Shown in pieces: positions 15,535 to 22,670 of a DNA stretch of 64,000 nucleotides. Source of the stretch: Zafaria cholistanensis (GTDB lineage Bacteria; Actinomycetota; Actinomycetes; Actinomycetales; Micrococcaceae); NCBI RefSeq assembly GCF_008580665.1, contig NZ_BKDJ01000007.1, positions 62,001 through 126,000 on the forward strand, in the 5' to 3' direction. A program made the position numbers and the translations under genes. The notes beneath the pieces were generated by a model, which saw nothing but the letters and a program-made list of their open reading frames with translations, searched no databases and was not told the DNA's origin. How positions within the stretch are numbered: position 1 is the first letter of the stretch; each line of letters begins with the position of its first letter.

Positions 15535-17406
15535 GTGCCCAGCACCCCAGAAACCTCATCCTCCGGGACCGTCCGGAAGAAACGCCGCAGTCGCCGGTGG
15601 CGGCAGGCCCGCCGCCGGAGAATCCTGCGCATCGTCCTTCCCATTGCCGGGGTACTGGCCGTCCTGGGCGTTGGGGGCGCCCTGCTCGGCCAGTCAGTGC
15701 TGAAGGTCAAGGGGGACCTGGAAGCCGGCGTCAGCCTCATTCCGGAGCTGAAGGGGCAGCTCCTGGAAGGAGAGGGGGAGGCTGCCCAGTCCAGCCTGGC
15801 CCAGCTGCAGCAGCACACGTCAGCCGCGGCCCGCGAGAGCGACGGTCCGCTGTGGCGGGCGGCTGCAATGCTGCCGTGGGCAGGGGCAAACTTTTCCGCC
15901 GTCGCCGACGTCGCGGCCTCGGTGGACAACGTGGTGGCCAGCGCCTCCCCGCTGCTGACCGAGGTGGATATCGACAACCTGGGCGGCCTGGCCCCCCGGG
16001 ATGGCCGGATGGACATGGAGGCCCTGCAGGAGATGGCCCCCGCCCTCAAGGGGCTTTCCCGGGCCGTGGATTCCGCCTATGTCCGGGTGGAGCGGATCGA
16101 CGAGCGCAAGCTTCTTCCGCAGCTGACCGGACCCGTAGCCCAGGCGACGGAAATGTTTGGGGAGCTGCGGGGCCCGCTGGGCGCCGCGGCAACCTCCTCC
16201 GAGATCCTGCCCCCGATGCTGGGGGCCGAGGGCAAGCGCAACTACCTGCTCCTGATCCAGAACAGCGCCGAGGTGCGGGCGACCGGAGGCATTCCGGGCG
16301 CCCTGGCCGTCATCGAGGCCAACAACGGCGCCATTGAACTGAAGGAACAGGGCAGCGCCAGCGATCTGGGCGTGTTCCGGCCCGCCCTGGAGATGGACCC
16401 GGCGCAGGAGGCAATCTATTCGGTCCGGCTTGGTTCCTACATGCAGAACGTCAACCTGACGCCGGACTTCCCCACCACGGCGGTCCTGGCCAAGGCCATG
16501 TGGGAAAAGAGGCACCCTGCCGCGCAGATTGACGGGGTGGTCGCCGTGGACGTAGTGGTCCTCTCCCACCTGCTGGAGGCGACCGGCCCGGTGGACCTGT
16601 CCTCCGGGGCGCTGCCGACCGCGACAGGTTCCCTGCCGGTGAGGCTGACCGGCGAAAACGTGGTCAAGACGCTGCTTTCCAGCGTCTATGCGGAAATCCC
16701 CAGCCCCGCCGCCCAGGACGAGTACTTTGCCGCCGTCGCGGGCCGGGTTTTCGCCGCGCTTACCGAGGGCGGGGTGGATGGCCAGAAGGTGGTCGAGGCG
16801 CTGCAGCGGAGCACGGCCGAAAACAGGGTGCTTCTTTGGTCCGGGCAGCAGGGCGAGCAGGACCTCATCGGCCAAACGCCGCTCTCCGGCGCGGTCACCG
16901 GGCCCTCCGCCCTTGAGGGGATCGGTGTCTACTTCAACGACGGCACCGGAGCCAAGATGGACTACTACGTCAAGCGCACGGCCCAGGTGCAGCGCCGTTG
17001 CGACGCGGATGGAACGCCCCGCGATGCCGTTGAGGTGACGCTCACCAACACCGCTCCTCCCAACGCCGGGCAGGTCCTGCCCCGCTACGTCACCGGCGGT
17101 GGGGTCTTCGGCGTCAAGGAAGGAAACGTCCGGACCAATGTGGTCATCTACGGACCGGCTGAAGCGCTGGTCGACGAGGCCAAAGTCGACGGCAAGGCCG
17201 CCCGTTTCGGTTCGTATTTCCATGGCGGGCGTCCCGTGGCGGTGCTGACGGTCAACCTGGCCCCCGGGGCCTCGACGACCGTGACCGCCGGCTTCCTCAA
17301 CTCCACCCGGGACGTTCCGCCCCTGCATATCACTCCGACGATCGATGAAGTGACAAAAGTTGTGAAGTCGTCTACAGTCGGTGATAGCTGCACGGCGCAG
17401 GACTAG
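15535..17406 (+). CDS. DUF4012 domain membrane-anchored protein
   Basis: A 623-residue protein of unknown function. A basic cytoplasmic N-terminus (KKRRSRRWRQARRRR) precedes one transmembrane helix at about residues 30-52 (ILRIVLPIAGVLAVLGVGGALLG); the rest should be extracytoplasmic. The DUF4012 core is visible as LLLIQNSAEVRATGGIPGALAVIEANNGAIEL, followed by the DFPTTAVLAKAMWEK segment. DUF4012 genes are often near surface polysaccharide genes; here the neighbour downstream is a cell-wall-anchored protein. GTG at 15535 follows aaaggacaccc. No enzyme motif is evident. Confidence 0.85.
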   Translation: MPSTPETSSSGTVRKKRRSRRWRQARRRRILRIVLPIAGVLAVLGVGGALLGQSVLKVKGDLEAGVSLIPELKGQLLEGEGEAAQSSLAQLQQHTSAAARESDGPLWRAAAMLPWAGANFSAVADVAASVDNVVASASPLLTEVDIDNLGGLAPRDGRMDMEALQEMAPALKGLSRAVDSAYVRVERIDERKLLPQLTGPVAQATEMFGELRGPLGAAATSSEILPPMLGAEGKRNYLLLIQNSAEVRATGGIPGALAVIEANNGAIELKEQGSASDLGVFRPALEMDPAQEAIYSVRLGSYMQNVNLTPDFPTTAVLAKAMWEKRHPAAQIDGVVAVDVVVLSHLLEATGPVDLSSGALPTATGSLPVRLTGENVVKTLLSSVYAEIPSPAAQDEYFAAVAGRVFAALTEGGVDGQKVVEALQRSTAENRVLLWSGQQGEQDLIGQTPLSGAVTGPSALEGIGVYFNDGTGAKMDYYVKRTAQVQRRCDADGTPRDAVEVTLTNTAPPNAGQVLPRYVTGGGVFGVKEGNVRTNVVIYGPAEALVDEAKVDGKAARFGSYFHGGRPVAVLTVNLAPGASTTVTAGFLNSTRDVPPLHITPTIDEVTKVVKSSTVGDSCTAQD

Positions 17407-17597
17407 TTCCTGCCCCAGGCGGCGAGGCGAATTGTTCGAATCGATCGTTTGTTGCTAGGTTCAATTCCAAGTACAAAACGGTTGGGGCGATCCCAAGCGC
17501 CAATACACCGATTGCAAATGTTGTTGACTACTGTGGGATCGACTCCGCACCACCGGATCCTGCGCAGCCTTGCACCTTAGACATGGGGGGACACCAC
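17407..17597 (+). promoter_or_regulatory. AT-richer leader region of the surface protein gene
   Basis: This 190-bp gap is visibly less GC-rich than its flanks (for example gattgcaaatgttgttgac around 17509-17528), consistent with a strong promoter. TTGACT at 17524-17529 could be a -35 box, but I cannot fix a matching -10. Confidence 0.35.
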
Positions 17598-18260
17598 ATG
17601 AAGAAGACTATGGCCGCTGTTGTGCTGGCCGGTTCACTGACCTTCCTGGGCGCCGGCGCCGCAAACGCCGAGCCCGTCACCTACCCGGGCGACGGGGCAC
17701 CGCTCACCGTTACCGATTCCACTGTGGAGCGGGGCGAGCCCGTGACCATCATGGGCAGCGGCTACGCGCCCAACGAAGACATCGAGATTACGGTCACCCG
17801 CGGCGATTCCGGCAGCACGGGCCAGTCCGTGACGGCCACGGTTGTCATGCAGCGGACGGACCTGGTCGTCCAGGCTGATGCCAACGGCGACTTTGTCGCA
17901 CAGGTTGAGCTGGGTAACCGCGAAGGCACCTACCTCATCACCGCCACGGGCCTTGAGTCCGGCGTCTCCCACTCCGTCCAGGTCACCGTCGTCGCCGACG
18001 ACGAGGACGAGGACGACTGGAACAACGACGACGAGGACTACGACAACGGCTCGGATGACGACGCAGCCGGCGGCGCAGGGAACGGTGCCGGCAACGGCAA
18101 CGGCACCGGCAACGGCACCGGCACCACCGCTGCCGGCGGCCCCGCCTCCCTGGCCAACACCGGCCTGGACTCCGGCGCCCTCCTGCTGGGCGGCGGCGGC
18201 GTGCTGCTGCTCGGTGCCGGCGCCGCGGCCCTGATCGTCTCCCGCCGCCGGGTTGCCTAA
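17598..18260 (+). CDS. Cell-wall-anchored surface protein with LAxTG sorting signal
   Basis: A 220-residue secreted protein. The signal peptide is MKKTMAAVVLAGSLTFLGAGAANA (1-24). The mature part has an Ig-like domain (about 27-136) including SGYAPNEDIEITVTRGDSGST, followed by an Asp/Glu-rich stretch (DDEDEDDWNNDDEDYDNGSDDD, about 138-160), a Gly/Asn/Thr linker with GNGTGNGTG repeats, and a sorting signal: LANTG, hydrophobic helix ALLLGGGGVLLLGAGAAALIV, then SRRRVA. LAxTG is the type recognised by class E sortases of actinobacteria. The ATG at 17598 follows ggggggacaccac; an upstream ATG at 17583 is less likely. A strong terminator follows at 18379. Confidence 0.88.
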   Translation: MKKTMAAVVLAGSLTFLGAGAANAEPVTYPGDGAPLTVTDSTVERGEPVTIMGSGYAPNEDIEITVTRGDSGSTGQSVTATVVMQRTDLVVQADANGDFVAQVELGNREGTYLITATGLESGVSHSVQVTVVADDEDEDDWNNDDEDYDNGSDDDAAGGAGNGAGNGNGTGNGTGTTAAGGPASLANTGLDSGALLLGGGGVLLLGAGAAALIVSRRRVA

Positions 18261-18378
18261 CCCTTCCACTGTGTAAACCTTCCACCGTGCGGACCGGCCC
18301 GGACCAGGGCCGGCTTCCACCGGACAGCCTCCACCGACCGGCCTGAACCGGACAATGGTGAAGGGCATGGTGCAGGAC

Positions 18379-18420
18379 AACGCCTCAGGGCCACCCCGTA
18401 CGGGGTGGCCCTGAGGCGTT
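18379..18420. terminator. Bidirectional terminator, 19-bp perfect stem
   Basis: aacgcctcagggccacccc (18379-18397) pairs perfectly with 18402-18420 around a gtac loop, between the convergent surface-protein gene and the minus-strand gene that ends at 18438. The arms carry short T runs only (gtttcc on the plus side). Confidence 0.75.
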
Positions 18421-18437
18421 TCCGCGGCGGGCCGGTG

Positions 18438-18851
18438 TCACGGGCCTTTGCGGCGCCGGTAGCCTGCCCGGCCCACCCACTCCGCCAAGGACTGCAGGAG
18501 GGCCGGGTCCTGGACGCTTCCTTCGGGCGGCAGCCAGAAGAAGGTGATGCGGTCCGGCCCGGCTGACCGGAAAATCCGCGGCACGCGGGCGGCCCGGCGG
18601 GGTTCCGTCACGGCAACCACGGCGGCCGGGCGGGTCCCGCACACGTCCAGGACCAGGGCGGCTCCGTGCATCCGGCCGAACACGACCGGACTGAGCAGCA
18701 CCACCGCCTCGTAGAAGACGAGGTCGTTGGACGCCGCCGCGCGCACCGGCACCAGGTCCGACGTGTTCCCGTCGGCGCGCAGCCGCTCGGCCACCAGGGC
18801 CGCCCAGCGTGCGGTGGTGGGCGGGTGGTAGACGATCGCGGTGCTGACCAT
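18438..18851 (-). CDS. Hypothetical protein, possibly flavodoxin-like
   Basis: Not recognised with confidence. The 137-residue product starts MVSTAIVYHPPTTARWAALVAERLRADG and continues with FYEAVVLLSPVVFGRMHGAALVLDVCGTRPAAVVAVTEPR, an alternating beta/alpha pattern with Ala-rich strands that recalls the flavodoxin domain of HemG-type or related proteins. No clear FMN-binding loop (T/SxTGxT) is present: the corresponding first loop reads HPPTTARW. The ATG at 18851 follows aggaggtccgcg, a strong ribosome site. No operon partner is evident; the next minus-strand gene upstream ends 192 bp away. Confidence 0.65.
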   Translation of the reverse strand: MVSTAIVYHPPTTARWAALVAERLRADGNTSDLVPVRAAASNDLVFYEAVVLLSPVVFGRMHGAALVLDVCGTRPAAVVAVTEPRRAARVPRIFRSAGPDRITFFWLPPEGSVQDPALLQSLAEWVGRAGYRRRKGP

Positions 18852-18967
18852 CGCGGACCTCCTCGGGCGAAGGCGGGACGGGCTCCGCCCCGGGCGAAGA
18901 CTGCCGGCCCGGGCGCGGCCTGCCCCGTTAAGCGTAGGCCCCGGCCCGGCCGTGCCCCTCCACAGGG

Positions 18968-19051
18968 CCATTTCAGCACGGCCATTTCAGCACGGCCATT
19001 TCAGCCGGGCCATTTCAGCCGGGCCATTTCAGCCGGGCAGGTTCAGCAGGG
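18968..19051. repeat. 14-bp tandem repeat, five units plus a degenerate sixth
   Basis: Units of ccatttcagcacgg (18968-18981, 18982-18995) and ccatttcagccggg (18996-19009, 19010-19023, 19024-19037), then caggttcagcaggg (19038-19051). The last, diverged unit contains the stop codon of the minus-strand deacetylase gene, so the array seems to have grown from the end of that gene. Confidence 0.95.
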
Positions 19052-20074
19052 CAAGGAGGACGGCAGGTACCGGGGGGAAGGGATGATGGCGCCGGCGTTG
19101 TCCGTTCCCCGGTAGGCGCGGCACAGCTTCAGCCCGCGCTGCCCCAGGCCGGCCTTGATCTGGCCGATCGCCTCCGGGCTGAACCCGTGCCACTGCATGT
19201 GCATCAGCACCGTGGAACCGGCGGAGGCCCTGTTGACGGCCCGGGAAACGGTCAGGGCCCTGCTCTTGACCCTCCAGTCCTCAGTGTCCACATTCCAGGT
19301 CCAAATATTCATCCCGACAGCCGCGTAGGCGCACTCCACGCTCCCGTCAATGGCGCCGTAGGGCGGGCGGCCATAGTTGCTGCGCACCCCGGTCCCCTTC
19401 AGCTGCGCGGCCGCTGCGGCGCAGCTCAACGGGCGCAGGTCCGGGTGGTCCACCGAGTGGTTGATGACCCACTGGCCCTTGGCTCGGGCCCGGGCTGCGA
19501 TATTCACCCCGTGCCTGCTCCGGAACGAGGAGATGCAGGCTCCGGTAGGCGCGATGACCAGTCCGATGTTGTTCGCATGCGCGTATTTCAGTACCGCGTC
19601 GAACGCGGCCAGGGTCTTCGGGCAGTCGTCGAAGGTCAGGACCACGCGGGAGGACTTGTTGGGCCCCTTGTCCCGGAACGTCAGCCCGCGGGAAACATAC
19701 CCCAGGGCGTTGGTGGTGGCCTTCGGGGACAGGGTCAGGTAGGAGCCGCTGACCCAGCCGGTGGACGTCCCAACGGCCACCTTCCGCCAACCGTTGGCTT
19801 TCTTGGCCACCAGCTTCACCCGTGTGCCCTTGGGCAGGGTGGTGATGGCCCTGTACGTCGTCCCGGCCCCGGTGCGCAGCTTCAGGTTGGCCGTGGTGAT
19901 GCCGGTGGCCGGCGCGGCCGCCACCACCGCGACCGATGCATTTGGCTCAGTGGCGGCGGCTGCGGCGGGGGCGGCCACGGCTTGGGTGGCCAGCAGCAGC
20001 AGCACCGTCCCACGGGCCACGGCCGCAACGGGCCGGAAGGACAACAGGCGTTCTGACAGCATCGTGCGTCCCAC
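19043..20074 (-). CDS. Secreted SH3b-polysaccharide deacetylase (NodB-like)
   Basis: A 343-residue exported protein that would deacetylate peptidoglycan or another N-acetylated glycan. A signal peptide lies at about 15-41 (ending AVAAPAAAAA), an SH3b domain at about 55-118 (TTANLKLRTGAGTTYRAITTLPKGTRVKLVAKKANGWRKVAV...GWVSGSYL), and a NodB domain from about 140. Motifs include VVLTFDDCPKT (catalytic Asp and metal Asp), INHSVDHPDL (metal His pair), NYGRPPYGA, and WNVDTEDW. MHMQW supplies the last His motif. GTG at 20074 and ATG at 20062 are both possible starts. Its 3' end touches the 14-bp repeat array. Confidence 0.88.
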   Translation of the reverse strand: MGRTMLSERLLSFRPVAAVARGTVLLLLATQAVAAPAAAAATEPNASVAVVAAAPATGITTANLKLRTGAGTTYRAITTLPKGTRVKLVAKKANGWRKVAVGTSTGWVSGSYLTLSPKATTNALGYVSRGLTFRDKGPNKSSRVVLTFDDCPKTLAAFDAVLKYAHANNIGLVIAPTGACISSFRSRHGVNIAARARAKGQWVINHSVDHPDLRPLSCAAAAAQLKGTGVRSNYGRPPYGAIDGSVECAYAAVGMNIWTWNVDTEDWRVKSRALTVSRAVNRASAGSTVLMHMQWHGFSPEAIGQIKAGLGQRGLKLCRAYRGTDNAGAIIPSPRYLPSSLPC

Positions 20075-20151
20075 AGCGTCCCCCTGCGCTTGGCCCCTCC
20101 GCCGGGATAGCCGGGGGAGTCAGACCAGAATGGGACCGGTGCCCCGCCCCG

Positions 20152-21738
20152 TCAAGGCCTGCCAAGCCCTGCCCCTATCCGGGGCTCGGGGCCCGCGGCC
20201 CCCACCAGCGCGGCGAGCGCCTCCAGCTGGGCGGACCGGCACTGCGGCTTCAGGTACATCATGTGGCCGGCCTCGTGGTGGAGGTGCGTGAAGCGGGCCC
20301 GCGCCTGCGGGCTCAGGTTCATGTGTGCCCACACGTATTCGGCCGCGTAGTGCGGGGTGGCGCCGTCGTGGTAGCCGTAGTCGACATGCACGCGCAGCTG
20401 CGGCAGGTCCACCAGCAGCCGTTCCAGGTCCTGCGTCACGTCCACCGGGGCGCCCTCGAACGTGCGGTAGCTCCATGGCTGCACGCGTCCGGTGAGGACC
20501 TCGTAGGGAAGGTCGGACGCGTAGCCCAGCTCGGCGCGCACATAGTGGTTGATGGCCGCGGAGTAGGGGCCGGCGATGGCGCGCAGCGACGGGTCGTCCC
20601 AGGTGTGGGACGCCTGCAGGCGCGGTGGCTGGCCGGCGAAGCGCCCGTCGATCCGGCCCACCATCAGGCCCTTGTCGCGGAGCAGTTCGGTGGCAAACTC
20701 CATGTACTCCCAGCGCAGGTTGGTGCGCCGGATGAAGGCCTCGGACAGGGTGGTCAGCTCGGCCAGGTGCTTCACGACGGCGTCGTACTTGCGCTTGGAG
20801 AGCCGGTTGCCCAGGTGCAGGGCCACCACGAAGTCCCCGGAGGCGTAGTCTTCGGCGTCGCGGACCACGTCCTCGAGCCGGCGGTTGCCGTGCCGGCCGT
20901 GGTAGTGCGCGATCGCCGCGTAGGTCGGCAGGTGCAGCGCATAGGGGGTGTCATTGCCCGGCCGGAAATCCAGCGTGGACAGGTTCAGCACCGGGCTGAC
21001 CAGGCCCAGCCCGTTGACCGCCAGCCCGTGCGACTCAAACAGGCGCCGGGCCACAGCGACGGCCCGCAGCGTCCCGTAGCTCTCGCCGACCAGGTACTTG
21101 GGGGAGAGCCAGCGGTTGTTGCGGGTGACCCAGAGCCGGATGACCTCGGCCACGAGGTCCCGGTCTTCGATGAAGGCGTGGAACTCATCCACCGGCCCGC
21201 CGTGCACCACGCGGGAGAACCCGGTGTTGACCGGGTCAATCATTACCAAATCGGCGTGCTCCAGCAGCGACTCGGGGTTGTCCACGATCCCGTACGGGGC
21301 CGGGACCATGGAGCCGACGTCGCCCGAATCGACCAGCCGGGGCCCCAGGAGCCCCATGTGCAGCCAGACGCTGGCCGACCCCGGCCCTCCATTGAACGCG
21401 AACACCACCGGCCGGCGGTTCGGCTCCGGCGGCACCGCCTTCTTCTGCGCGCGGGAGCGGCCCTCGGCGCGGCCGGGGGCTCCGGCGTCGTCGGCGGTGT
21501 AGGCGACCAGGAAGATCTCCGCCTTGGGCAGGAATCCGTGGACGCGACCGTCGCGGGTTTCCTCCCGGCGCAGCACCAGCCGCCCGGTGGTGGTCGTGTA
21601 GCGAAGCCCGGAAGGGGCGGTGTGGCGGCGGACGGTGAAGTCGTCGGTCGCCTCGGGGGTGCCGGGGGATGGCGTCGGGAGGGCGCCATTGGGCGGGGTT
21701 GCGGGGGTGGCTGATTCGGGGACGGTCTGCTCGGACAT
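20152..21738 (-). CDS. S10 family peptidase (serine carboxypeptidase-like)
   Basis: A 528-residue alpha/beta-hydrolase of the S10 type. The oxyanion-hole motif FNGGPGSASVWLH and the nucleophile motif VGESYGT with Ser220 are plain; MIDPVNTGFSRV matches the family's 'DQPVGTGFS' region, and HVDYGYHDGATPHYAAEYVWAHM carries the Asp/His region with GHMMYL near the end. No signal peptide is visible, so unlike eukaryotic relatives it is probably cytoplasmic. A Pro/Thr-rich tail precedes the domain. Start MSEQTVPES at 21738. Substrate unknown. Confidence 0.88.
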   Translation of the reverse strand: MSEQTVPESATPATPPNGALPTPSPGTPEATDDFTVRRHTAPSGLRYTTTTGRLVLRREETRDGRVHGFLPKAEIFLVAYTADDAGAPGRAEGRSRAQKKAVPPEPNRRPVVFAFNGGPGSASVWLHMGLLGPRLVDSGDVGSMVPAPYGIVDNPESLLEHADLVMIDPVNTGFSRVVHGGPVDEFHAFIEDRDLVAEVIRLWVTRNNRWLSPKYLVGESYGTLRAVAVARRLFESHGLAVNGLGLVSPVLNLSTLDFRPGNDTPYALHLPTYAAIAHYHGRHGNRRLEDVVRDAEDYASGDFVVALHLGNRLSKRKYDAVVKHLAELTTLSEAFIRRTNLRWEYMEFATELLRDKGLMVGRIDGRFAGQPPRLQASHTWDDPSLRAIAGPYSAAINHYVRAELGYASDLPYEVLTGRVQPWSYRTFEGAPVDVTQDLERLLVDLPQLRVHVDYGYHDGATPHYAAEYVWAHMNLSPQARARFTHLHHEAGHMMYLKPQCRSAQLEALAALVGAAGPEPRIGAGLGRP

Positions 21739-22147
21739 GCACTAGAGGGTACCCGGGACGGCTGTGTGCCTGCTTCGGCCCCTTGCCCCGCAGGGCAAGG
21801 AGCCGCGGGGAGGACGGCAAAGACGGCGGCGGGCACCCCACCCCCCAAGGTGCCTGCCGCCGCCGGTCTGGTGCGCGCGGTGCGGCCGGTGGGCCCATCA
21901 TTCCGCGCTGGCTGTTCTGCGCTGGTTGTCCGCGCTGGCTGTCCCGGCCTCCGGGTGGATCGTCCGATTCGGGCACCGTGCGGGTGCCGGCTCGATCCAG
22001 GGGGGTTCGATCCAGGGGGGCTCGATCCAAGAGGCCTGATCCGGCGGGATTCGGTCTGAGGGATTTTGCCCGAGGGGGTTGGGCCAAACTGGTGTGGTTC
22101 ACGTGGGACTGGTGCGGCCCGGGACCGGCCAGGGTCGGGTGAAACCC
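21739..22147. other. Intergenic region with repeats and hairpins
   Basis: No gene recognised. A hairpin ccttgccc-cgca-gggcaagg lies at about 21780-21799, a second GC hairpin with imperfect arms at about 21828-21866, and a 15-bp tandem repeat at 21991-22035. Confidence 0.5.
21991..22035. repeat. 15-bp tandem repeat, three units
   Basis: ctcgatccagggggg (21991-22005), ttcgatccagggggg (22006-22020) and ctcgatccaagaggc (22021-22035), followed by a diverged remnant. It lies outside any convincing gene. Confidence 0.9.
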
Positions 22148-22387
22148 CTAGGCCGCGTGGCTGATACCGACCCCAAGCCCCGCGCGAAGCCGGAAGACCT
22201 CGTAGGCGCCGGCGTGGAGCATGACCCGGTTCCCCGTGGCGTCGTCGCGGATCCAGGCGACCCCCAGCCGGGGAGACATTGCCTCAACGGGTCCGCGGTA
22301 GTGGACATCGTTGAAGCGGCGGACCTCTACGGCGTCGCCCAGGCACAGGGTACGCAGGTCGCTGATGCGGGAAGCCGTGAGGTTCAT
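22148..22387 (-). CDS. Small hypothetical protein (79 aa)
   Basis: Not recognised. MNLTASRISDLRTLCLGDAVEVRRFNDVHYRGPVEAMSPRLGVAWIRDDATGNRVMLHAGAYEVFRLRAGLGVGISHAA has the look of a small beta-barrel, similar in feel to SH3-like or Hfq-like folds, with no catalytic motif. The ATG at 22387 follows ggaggatgggcc, an excellent ribosome site, which is the main support that it is a real gene. Divergent from putA copy 1. Confidence 0.65.
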   Translation of the reverse strand: MNLTASRISDLRTLCLGDAVEVRRFNDVHYRGPVEAMSPRLGVAWIRDDATGNRVMLHAGAYEVFRLRAGLGVGISHAA

Positions 22388-22670
22388 GGCCCATCCTCCA
22401 AAACGTTGGGGTGTCGATGTTGCTGGAATAACCTTCCCTAACCCGTGTTTCCTGGCGATTACGCCGGAGTTAGGCCCGTGTGAGAAGTTCCCGCCCGGCG
22501 TGAACGCTGCGGGTCGCCGGGCCCCGAACCGCCGAAGCTCCGCACTGCCGTGCGGGGTTCCCGGGGAACCGGGTTCCCCGTGGGCCGCGGGCCGGGACAT
22601 ACTGAAAGCCGGATCCGCCCTGCCGGCCGCACCGCCGGAACGCACTGCGGCGGCCGAGGAGGGGCCGCCC

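Noticed and set aside
18968-19051. CRISPR-like array
   Set aside because: Units are contiguous 14-bp repeats with no spacers, and no cas genes are present.
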